This document shows, piece by piece, positions 22,994 through 28,863 of a stretch of 28,863 bases of DNA (position 1 is the first letter of the stretch; each line of letters starts with the position of its first letter). A program made the position numbers and the translations under genes. Under the pieces are notes generated by a model that saw nothing but the letters and a program-made list of their open reading frames with translations, was not told the DNA's origin and ran no database searches. Source of the stretch: Fen-7 sp041494285. GTDB lineage: Archaea > Halobacteriota > Methanosarcinia > Methanotrichales > Methanotrichaceae. Location: positions 1 through 28,863 of the forward strand of contig JBGQAL010000013.1 of NCBI GenBank assembly GCA_041494285.1. The letters are read 5' to 3'.

Positions 22994-24127
22994 TCAGATA
23001 TTCGACGCTGCCCTCACATTCTTCAACTGGGCAATCCGATAACCTGTCACCACCTGCCGCCTCCCCGAAAGCTCTCGATCTAGCTTGGAATCGCCGGTGT
23101 CCACCAGCAGGCTATCGATCTCCTCCAGCTTATGAGGCGTGGCCACAACTATAAGGTTCTTGATCCCCGCCCTGCGCAGCACCCGTGGGCTTATCTGCTG
23201 GCTCCCTCGGCCAAGGATGAAGCCCTGAGCGCCGATGGGGCTGACTATTATCATCGCTCGCTTCACTTTATCTAGAAGATCAAGCAGATCCTGCTCAGAT
23301 GCGTCTTTCATAACCATCCGGCCATCCTGGATCACGTCAACACCAAGCAAGGTCTTTTCTATCCCCATAAGCTCAGCTATCTTGGCAGTGGTCGTTCCTG
23401 CACCAAGGATGTAGGCAGAGCCGTCCCGCATGAACTCCTTGGCGAAAAGGGCGATCTGGTCCTTGAACTCCTCTTCGCTTCCGCTGGAGTAGATCCTCTT
23501 CCTCTCCTGGACCAGCACTGGCTTGTAGGGCGTCCTGGCTATGGCGTAGAGCCTGGTCTGCAGCTCGCCCTGGCGGTACAGCTCCTCGTCCACATCGACG
23601 ATCTCTGTCTCCCGGACTTTCAGCTCTCCTTTGGCGTAAGCCAGGGTAAGCTCTGCCGCAGCCGGGGGGCTGATGGCGAAGACACCTGAGTGCATCTTCA
23701 CTCCAGCAGGTATCCCCAGGATAGGGATATCTTCGGCTGATGAGGCAACGTCTCTGGCTGTACCGTCGCCACCGCAAAAAAGAATTAAATCCGTGCCATG
23801 ATTGCGAAGCTCTTCGCAGGCTGCTCTGGTGTCCTCAGCCCCGGACTGCTCGGGCGAGTTATAAACTACCTGATAGCGAAAGCCGAAATCTTTTAGCAGC
23901 ACCTCTCCCATCTCGCCGCTGGCGGTAAAAAAGAGCAGGTTGCCCGCCCCTGGGTCCTTGGCAAGCAACTTGAAAAAGGATCTGGCTCGCTCTGGAGCCA
24001 CGGGCCGGGCCCCTCTGGCGGCAGCCTCATGGGCCAGGCCGTCGGTGCCCTTCAGGCCCACGGCCCCGCCCATTCCGGCTATGGGGTTTATGAGGAATCC
24101 GATCCTAGACTTTGGGCAGCTTGGCAA
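22994..24127 (-). CDS. ATP-NAD-kinase-family protein (COG3199)
   Basis: The 377-residue protein matches the archaeal/bacterial COG3199 family of predicted ATP-NAD kinases. It starts with the strand IGFLINPIAGMGG, has the diagnostic GGDGTARDV motif after LILFC at about residue 120, and a conserved GIPAGVKMHSGVFA segment. The C-terminal half contains IVSPIGAQGFILGRGSQQIS. Phosphorylation of NAD or a related nucleotide is the family prediction; substrate is not certain. The start is TTG at 24127, overlapping the end of trpB2 by 23 bases. An in-frame stop four codons upstream leaves no alternative before Met19, and the TTG keeps the first strand complete. GAGGAG lies 16 bases away, so translation may depend on coupling to trpB2. 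A decayed copy of the 3' half lies 0.7-1.7 kb away. Confidence 0.85.
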   Translation of the reverse strand: MPSCPKSRIGFLINPIAGMGGAVGLKGTDGLAHEAAARGARPVAPERARSFFKLLAKDPGAGNLLFFTASGEMGEVLLKDFGFRYQVVYNSPEQSGAEDTRAACEELRNHGTDLILFCGGDGTARDVASSAEDIPILGIPAGVKMHSGVFAISPPAAAELTLAYAKGELKVRETEIVDVDEELYRQGELQTRLYAIARTPYKPVLVQERKRIYSSGSEEEFKDQIALFAKEFMRDGSAYILGAGTTTAKIAELMGIEKTLLGVDVIQDGRMVMKDASEQDLLDLLDKVKRAMIIVSPIGAQGFILGRGSQQISPRVLRRAGIKNLIVVATPHKLEEIDSLLVDTGDSKLDRELSGRRQVVTGYRIAQLKNVRAASNI

Positions 24128-25457
24128 GGGACTGCTTCACCAGCTCCTCGGGGTACTCATAGTCCACCAGCTTGCCGTCGTTAAATGCATCATAGGCCGC
24201 CAGGTCGAAGTGACCGTGGCCGCTGAGAGATATGAAGATGGTCTTTACCTCACCAGTCTTCTTGCAGCGCAGGGCCTCGTCAATGGCCGGCTTGATGGCG
24301 TGAGCGGCCTCAGGCGCTGGAATTATGCCCTCGCTTCTGGCGAAGATGGTGGCCGCCTTGAAGACTTCGTTCTGCTGCAGCGCGGTGGCCTCGATTATCT
24401 TGTCGTGGACCAGATTGCACAGCAGCGGCGCGTCACCGTGGTAGCGCAGCCCTCCGGCATGGATTCCCGGGGGAATGAAGTCGTGGCCAAGGGTGTACAT
24501 CTTCAGTATTGGTGCCATGCCTGCGGTGTCGCCGTAGTCGTAGGCGTACAGGCCCTTAGTTAGGGTCGGGCAAGCGGTGGGCTCGCATGCAACCATGCGC
24601 AGGTCCTTCTTGTCCTTAAGCTTGTCTGGGATGAAGGGGAAGCACATTCCTGGGAAGTTGCTGCCTCCGCCACAGCAGCCGAACATGACGTCCGGATAGT
24701 CGTCTGCAATCTCGAACTGCTTCTTGAGCTCAAGGCCCTCCACCGATTGATGGATCAGAACGTGGTTTAGGACGGACCCAAGGGCGTAGTTGGTATCGTC
24801 GTGGGTGGCCGCATCCTCCACAGCTTCGGAGATAGCTATGCCCAAGCTTCCTGGAGTGTCCGGCATCTCTGACAGGACCTTTCGTCCATAGTTGGTCTTA
24901 TCGGACGGACTGGGGTGGCACTCTGCTCCCCAGACTCTCATGGCGCTTCTCCGGTAGGGCTTGCTGTCATAGCTGGCCCTCACCATGTAGACTGTGCACT
25001 TCAGGTCGAAGAGACAGGTCGCCAAAGACAGGGCTGAGCCCCACTGGCCTGCTCCGGTCTCCGTGGCCAGCCGCTCGATGCCCTCCTTCATGTTGTAATA
25101 AGCCTGGGGCACAGATGTATTGGGCTTGTGGCTGCCCGCTGGGGAGACTCCCTCGTACTTGTAATAGATCTTGGCGGGAGTCTTCAGGGCCTTCTCCAGG
25201 CCTGCTGCCCTGTACAGGGGGGTGGGCCTCCACAGCCTGTAGATCTCGCGGACCTCATCGGGGATGTCTATCCAGCGATCTCTGCTTGCCTCCTGCCTGA
25301 TCAGCTCCTTGGGGAAGATGACCTCCATGTCCTCAGGTTTAAGGGGTTTACATGTTGCCGGATTCAGTGGCGGATCCAGGGGGGTGGGCATGTCGGCGGC
25401 TACATTGTACCACTTCTTGGGAATCTCTTCTTCGTCTAATAATATTTTAATCTTCAT
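24105..25457 (-). CDS. trpB2: Tryptophan synthase beta-like protein, TrpB2
   Basis: TrpB2 is the pyridoxal-phosphate enzyme that joins indole and serine to make tryptophan; the type 2 form has an N-terminal extension and works without the usual TrpA contact. The sequence has the TrpB2-type N-terminus (KWYNVAADMPTPLDPPL), the PLP lysine Lys111 in SPAGSHKPNTS, and the phosphate-binding glycine loop CCGGGSNFPG. The 450-residue length is normal. The ATG at 25457 is preceded by GGAGG with a 7-base gap. The gene overlaps the kinase-like gene by 23 bases and probably shares its transcript. No trpA or other trp gene is in the window, as is common for trpB2. Salvage of indole, perhaps linked to aryl 2-oxoacid metabolism by IorAB, is a possible role. 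Confidence 0.95.
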   Translation of the reverse strand: MKIKILLDEEEIPKKWYNVAADMPTPLDPPLNPATCKPLKPEDMEVIFPKELIRQEASRDRWIDIPDEVREIYRLWRPTPLYRAAGLEKALKTPAKIYYKYEGVSPAGSHKPNTSVPQAYYNMKEGIERLATETGAGQWGSALSLATCLFDLKCTVYMVRASYDSKPYRRSAMRVWGAECHPSPSDKTNYGRKVLSEMPDTPGSLGIAISEAVEDAATHDDTNYALGSVLNHVLIHQSVEGLELKKQFEIADDYPDVMFGCCGGGSNFPGMCFPFIPDKLKDKKDLRMVACEPTACPTLTKGLYAYDYGDTAGMAPILKMYTLGHDFIPPGIHAGGLRYHGDAPLLCNLVHDKIIEATALQQNEVFKAATIFARSEGIIPAPEAAHAIKPAIDEALRCKKTGEVKTIFISLSGHGHFDLAAYDAFNDGKLVDYEYPEELVKQSLAKLPKV

Positions 25458-25596
25458 ACAATGTCCTCCATCTATAATCTATAATGCACTCTTTCGATCG
25501 TTACTGATAATCAACGAGTTATTTAATTCTTTTGTGTTTGTAAGGGGCACTCCTGCTGGATATGCCGTGAAACTCATGGTGCGATCGCAAGTGAAG

Positions 25597-25606
25597 ATTT
25601 ATTTAT
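25597..25606 (+). promoter_or_regulatory. TATA-like box for leuC
   Basis: ATTTATTTAT lies about 27 bases before the ATG at 25629, the expected distance from TATA box to transcription start in archaea. It supports a leaderless leuC message starting at 25629 and argues against a start at the TTG at 25608, which would be upstream of transcription. Confidence 0.45.
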
Positions 25607-25628
25607 CTTGGCTGAAATGGCACTGACC

Positions 25629-26897
25629 ATGACTGGCCAAACCCTGTCCGAGAAGATATTTTCAAGGGCTGCTAAGAAACAAGCGCACGCTGGCGATTTT
25701 GTTATGGCAGACATCGACTGCGCGATGATCCACGATATTACAGGCCCACTGGCGGTCAAGGGCTTCTACGAAATAGCAGGAAGGGACGGCCGAGTCTGGG
25801 ACCCATCTAAGATAGTGATCCTCTTCGACCACCAGGTCCCAGCGGACAGCCTCAAGGCCGCAGAGAACCACATCATGCTCCGCAGTTTCGCAGAGGAGCA
25901 GGGAATCCTCAACTACGACATCTTCTGTGGAGTCTGCCACCAGGTGATGCCCGAGAAGGGACACGCTCTCCCAGGGTCGCTCATGGTTGGCACTGACTCT
26001 CACACCTGCACCTACGGGGCTCTTGGTGCCTTCGCCACAGGCGTCGGATCAACGGACATGTCCTCGGTCTTCGCCACCGGCAAGCTGTGGTTCATGGTTC
26101 CAAAAACACTTCAGCTCCTGATCGAAGGCAGGCTGCCCGCAAGGGTGACCTCCAAGGATGTCATCCTCAGGATAATCGGGGACATAGGGGCGGACGGGGC
26201 CAACTATCTGGCCTGCGAGTTCCGGGGAGATGCCTCAGCCAGAATGGAGGTTCCTGAGAGGATGACTATGGCCAACATGGCAATAGAGATGGGGGCCAAG
26301 GCTGGGATGTTTGAACCGGATGAGGTGGCATTGAAGTACCTCCGGGAGCGGGTAAAGGATAAAGAGGTCATCAGCAAGCTCATGGTTCAAGGCGACGAGG
26401 ATGCCACGGTCTCCAAGAGGCATTGGGATGTGAACGACATGGAGCCTCAGGTAGCTCTGCCTCACAACGTGGACAACGTCTTGCCGATAAGCGAGGTGCC
26501 GAAGACCAGGATAGACCAGGTGTTTCTGGGCTCCTGCACCAACGGGAGGTTCGAGGACATCAAGCTCGCCTGTGATTTGATGAAAGGAGAGCCTGTGGCC
26601 AAGGGCGTCAGGATGATTGTCGTTCCCGCAAGTAGGGTGGAGTACTTGAAAGTCCTCAAGGCAGGGCTTGTGGAGAAGTTCATGGAGGCCGGAGCGATGG
26701 TTGAGTCACCCTGCTGCGGGCCGTGCATGGGAGGAAGCTTCGGGCTGCTCGGTCCTGGAGAGGTCAGCCTCTCCACGTCCAACAGGAACTTCTTGGGCCG
26801 TCAGGGCAGCCCCAAGGCCTTCGTGTATCTGGCCTCACCCGCGACCGCCGGAGCCAGCGCCATAACCGGCTATATCACGGACCCCAGAGAAGTTTGA
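25629..26897 (+). CDS. leuC: 3-Isopropylmalate dehydratase large subunit (archaeal type)
   Basis: LeuC carries the [4Fe-4S] cluster that isomerises 2- to 3-isopropylmalate in leucine synthesis; the small subunit LeuD is encoded elsewhere. Cluster cysteines are in GSCTNGR (about residue 302) and CCGPCMGG (about 361 and 364). VGTDSHTCTYGALGAFATG is the conserved active-site segment. Details such as HDITGPL, ILFDHQVPADSLKAAENH and GVCHQVMPEKGH resemble the Methanocaldococcus LeuC more than its homoaconitase paralogue AksD, so LeuC is favoured; AksD for coenzyme B synthesis remains possible. The frame is open to a TTG at 25608 and an ATG at 25617, but none has a Shine-Dalgarno. The TATA-like box spacing favours a leaderless start at 25629 (MTGQTLSEKIFS). 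truA starts 9 bases after the stop. Confidence 0.9.
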   Translation: MTGQTLSEKIFSRAAKKQAHAGDFVMADIDCAMIHDITGPLAVKGFYEIAGRDGRVWDPSKIVILFDHQVPADSLKAAENHIMLRSFAEEQGILNYDIFCGVCHQVMPEKGHALPGSLMVGTDSHTCTYGALGAFATGVGSTDMSSVFATGKLWFMVPKTLQLLIEGRLPARVTSKDVILRIIGDIGADGANYLACEFRGDASARMEVPERMTMANMAIEMGAKAGMFEPDEVALKYLRERVKDKEVISKLMVQGDEDATVSKRHWDVNDMEPQVALPHNVDNVLPISEVPKTRIDQVFLGSCTNGRFEDIKLACDLMKGEPVAKGVRMIVVPASRVEYLKVLKAGLVEKFMEAGAMVESPCCGPCMGGSFGLLGPGEVSLSTSNRNFLGRQGSPKAFVYLASPATAGASAITGYITDPREV

Positions 26898-26906
26898 GAT
26901 TCTAGG

Positions 26907-27710
26907 ATGAAGATCGCACTAAAGCTGGCATATCTGGGCGACAACTACTACGGGTTTCAGCGTCAGCCTGATCTGGTGACTGTGGACTCCGAAATAAGGG
27001 AAGCCTTGGCGCAGATCGGAGTCATCCACGGCGACTTCTGCTACGCTGGAAGAACCGATCGGGGCGTCTCGGCCCTGGGCCAGGTAATCGACTTCTGGAT
27101 AGACGAGGAAAATGCAAACCTGGCCAGGCCCAGGTGCATAAACGGTCGTCTTCCCAGGGACATCTGGGCCTGGGCCTGGGCGGTGGCTCCGCTGGGCTTT
27201 TCCGCCCGGTGGAACGCCCTGTGGCGGGATTACCGCTATCTCCTCTGGCATGAAGGCCTGGACATGGAGAAGATGCGCTCGGCTGCTGAGATGCTCAAGG
27301 GTTTGCACGACTTTAGGAACTTCTCCTCATGCAAGGAAGGCACGGTCAAGGAAATCCAGAAGCTGGAGATAACCGAAGAAAGCGGCTTAGGCCTGGTCAC
27401 TTTTGACATCAAGGCCAATGGATTTCTTTGGAACATGGTGCGAAAGATCGTCCGGGCGCTGGAGATGGTAGGATCCGGGAATAGGGATCTGGAGTGGATC
27501 GAAGAGCTGCTTGACCCTGAGCTGAACTACGGTGCACCATCGTCTCCCGCCGAGGGATTGATCCTCATGGACGTGGGCTATGACTGCCTGGAGTGGCAGG
27601 TGGACGAGTACTCAAGGGAGAGAGCGGCCAAGGCCCTGACGGCGATTGTTCAGAAAAGAATCTCTTCGGCGTACGTAGCCAGGAGCCTGCAGAAGGCAAT
27701 GGAGAGATGA
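26907..27710 (+). CDS. truA: tRNA pseudouridine synthase TruA
   Basis: TruA makes pseudouridine at positions 38-40 of the tRNA anticodon arm. The catalytic aspartate is Asp51 in CYAGRTDRGVSALGQV, and the start MKIALKLAYLGDNYYGFQRQ is the usual first strand with the FxGFQ-type motif. SCKEGTVKEI and FDIKANGFLWNMVRKIV are the later conserved segments. The length of 267 residues is normal for archaeal TruA. The ATG at 26907 lies 9 bases behind leuC with only a weak TAGG before it, so it probably depends on the leuC transcript. Its stop overlaps the start of the methyltransferase gene (ATGA at 27707-27710), so leuC, truA and the methyltransferase likely form one operon. Confidence 0.95.
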   Translation: MKIALKLAYLGDNYYGFQRQPDLVTVDSEIREALAQIGVIHGDFCYAGRTDRGVSALGQVIDFWIDEENANLARPRCINGRLPRDIWAWAWAVAPLGFSARWNALWRDYRYLLWHEGLDMEKMRSAAEMLKGLHDFRNFSSCKEGTVKEIQKLEITEESGLGLVTFDIKANGFLWNMVRKIVRALEMVGSGNRDLEWIEELLDPELNYGAPSSPAEGLILMDVGYDCLEWQVDEYSRERAAKALTAIVQKRISSAYVARSLQKAMER

Positions 27711-28483
27711 TGACGACAATACCTAATTGGCAATATCATGAGCTAGACCATCCTGGTGCCGACTTCGATGCCCTGGCCGAGATTTACGACCGGAACATGC
27801 AGAAATATCGAGATATTCAGGCAGAAATTCGGGAGATTCTTTCTTTCCTCGACCTTCGGCCCGACCAGACGGTTCTTGAGATCGGCACGGGCACAGGGGA
27901 GTTTGCCTTAGCCGCAGCCAGTCACTGCTCAAAGATCTATGCAGTGGACCTATCAGAGGGCATGCTGAAGTATGCGGAGGAGAAGGCAAGATCCAGAGGC
28001 GTTAGCAATGTGAAGTTCCTTCAGGGCGGTTTTCTGACCTATCGGCATCCTACCCCGGTGGACGCTGTTGTAACCCAGCTCGCCCTGCACCACCTGCCCG
28101 ACTTCTGGAAGCAGGTTGCTCTAATGCGCATGGCAGATATGCTCATGGATGGAGGCAAGCTCTGCCTGCGAGACGTGGTCTTCTCCTTCGACATCAAAGA
28201 TCATGAACTCTTAATCGAGAACTACATATCGAGAGCGTCGGAGATGATGGGCGACGAGTTCGCCGGTCGCATTGCAGCTCATGTGAAGAACGAGTACTCC
28301 ACCGTGGACTGGATCATGGAAGGAATGATAGAGCGGGCTGGGTTTAAGGTGGTTTGGAAGGATTACAAGGATGGGTTTATAGGAACTTATTTTTGCATCA
28401 AGGCAATTGACAATGACTCCTCCAAGAATGACAATACCAGGCGTGACAATGAGCTACTGAAAGCTACCGGAAGCAACCCCTAG
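27707..28483 (+). CDS. Class I SAM-dependent methyltransferase
   Basis: The 258-residue protein has the class I methyltransferase fold: SAM-binding motif I VLEIGTGTGEFALAAA at about residues 56-71, acidic motif II IYAVDLSEGML, and post-motif residues VDAVVTQLALHHLPDF. The pattern is that of the UbiE/type 11 group acting on small molecules or proteins; the substrate is not identified. The C-terminal 25 residues are hydrophilic and probably disordered. The start is either ATG at 27707, overlapping the truA stop, or the next ATG at 27710; GGAG sits 2 bases before the first and 5 before the second, so the second may be used. The frame is open upstream inside truA but that part is an out-of-frame reading of truA. 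Coupling to truA makes a link with tRNA modification possible, but this is inference. Confidence 0.85.
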   Translation: MMTTIPNWQYHELDHPGADFDALAEIYDRNMQKYRDIQAEIREILSFLDLRPDQTVLEIGTGTGEFALAAASHCSKIYAVDLSEGMLKYAEEKARSRGVSNVKFLQGGFLTYRHPTPVDAVVTQLALHHLPDFWKQVALMRMADMLMDGGKLCLRDVVFSFDIKDHELLIENYISRASEMMGDEFAGRIAAHVKNEYSTVDWIMEGMIERAGFKVVWKDYKDGFIGTYFCIKAIDNDSSKNDNTRRDNELLKATGSNP

Positions 28484-28661
28484 GTAATGATTTTAAGCCC
28501 TAATCAACTGATGAGCAACGCTACGTAATAGCCTCGACGGCTTGTATTCTGAAAGCAGGTGTAAGATTAGTATTTATAAATAATTAATAGAAGAAAAAAG
28601 GACTTGATATATCAAGAGAACATTTTTCTCTCTGGTTATTTCTCCATCTCCGCTAATTCAC

Positions 28662-28703
28662 ACAGGAAAAAATAATCTAGAATGCTAGGTGACATTAGCA
28701 TTC
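28662..28703 (-). terminator. Terminator of the minus-strand gene at the right edge
   Basis: On the minus strand, GAATGCTA and TAGCATTC form a perfect 8-bp stem around an 8-base loop (28680-28703), followed by TAGATTATTTTTTCC. It begins 6 bases after the TAA at 28709-28711. Hairpin plus T-run makes this the clearest terminator in the window. Confidence 0.7.
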
Positions 28704-28708
28704 ATCGT

Positions 28709-28861
28709 TTATGTATGTAAGCTGTATTCGCTGACCATCTTTCCCATACTATCGATTAGTTCGACATCACGGGTTCCATTCCACGTGAAATTGCTACCGT
28801 ACAGATCCGTGGGTGTGTTCGCGTTCATGTGAGTGTGAACGGTTACAGCAGCCATAGATTG
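28709..28861 (-). CDS. C-terminal fragment of an unidentified protein
   Basis: The minus strand is open from the window edge to TAA at 28709-28711, encoding the last 50 residues of a protein. The fragment includes AVTVHTHMNANTPTDLYGSN and ends MGKMVSEYSLHT. It has many Thr, Asn and aromatic residues, with two potential N-glycosylation sequons (NFT is preceded by S, so NFT itself is one; NGT is the other), which would fit a surface protein, but the piece is too short for a family. It is directly followed by a good terminator, supporting that it is a real expressed gene end rather than a chance frame. Confidence 0.5.
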   Translation of the reverse strand, partial: QSMAAVTVHTHMNANTPTDLYGSNFTWNGTRDVELIDSMGKMVSEYSLHT

Positions 28862-28863
28862 AA

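Noticed and set aside
1..28863. CRISPR array, tandem direct repeats or replication-origin boxes
   Set aside because: No regularly spaced repeats of 23-40 bases were seen, and no cdc6/orc1 gene or repeated origin boxes accompany the AT-rich block at 8.1 kb.

Overview
The window reads as a chromosomal segment of a methanogenic euryarchaeon, most likely Methanosarcinales and perhaps close to Methanothrix/Methanosaeta. The assignment rests on an FmdE-family protein, DUF2124 and DUF2551 proteins, the archaeal/anaerobic homocysteine-forming pair (DUF39-CBS protein plus NIL-ferredoxin), ferredoxin-type IorAB, TrpB2, an archaeal-type LeuC, abundant TPR proteins, archaeal TATA-like boxes and several apparently leaderless starts. 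No rRNA, tRNA or CRISPR array was seen. The species call is inference.

Layout. 1-1392 (minus): the N-terminus of a zinc-ribbon protein cut by the window edge, an FmdE-family protein with a hairpin behind it, and a DUF2124 protein. About 1480-3206: an apparently intact IS200/IS605 element (tnpA HUH transposase, tnpB RuvC nuclease, right-end hairpin). 3246-3896: an unrecognised protein, convergent with a 1292-residue TPR protein (3893-7771, minus) that lies next to a 0.6 kb AT-rich gap. 8369-10259 (minus): homocysteine biosynthesis pair. 10350-11843: radical SAM protein of unknown role. 11902-13282 (minus): DUF2551 protein and a COG2108-like radical SAM protein. 13441-16440: iorA-iorB followed by a HEAT-repeat protein and a terminator.

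16.5-22.9 kb is the accessory part. It holds a G-run cluster, a secreted TPR protein whose natural start appears to be ACG, a membrane-anchored protein, two convergent nuclease-like genes (DUF559/Vsr-like and HNH), a 0.8 kb gap with inverted repeats, a hicBA locus whose toxin carries an in-frame TGA, a decayed partial copy of the neighbouring ATP-NAD-kinase-like gene, and a second, intact hicAB locus. The kinase fragment appears to be split by the first hicBA module.

22.99-28.86 kb returns to core genes: trpB2 overlapping the ATP-NAD-kinase-like gene (minus), then leuC, truA and a SAM-dependent methyltransferase (plus), and the C-terminal end of an unidentified minus-strand gene with a good terminator.

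The core genes cover amino-acid metabolism (homocysteine, tryptophan, leucine, aryl 2-oxoacid oxidation) and tRNA modification. The most interesting parts are the nuclease/toxin-antitoxin region and the gene fragments around it. No complete novel system can be proven from sequence alone.
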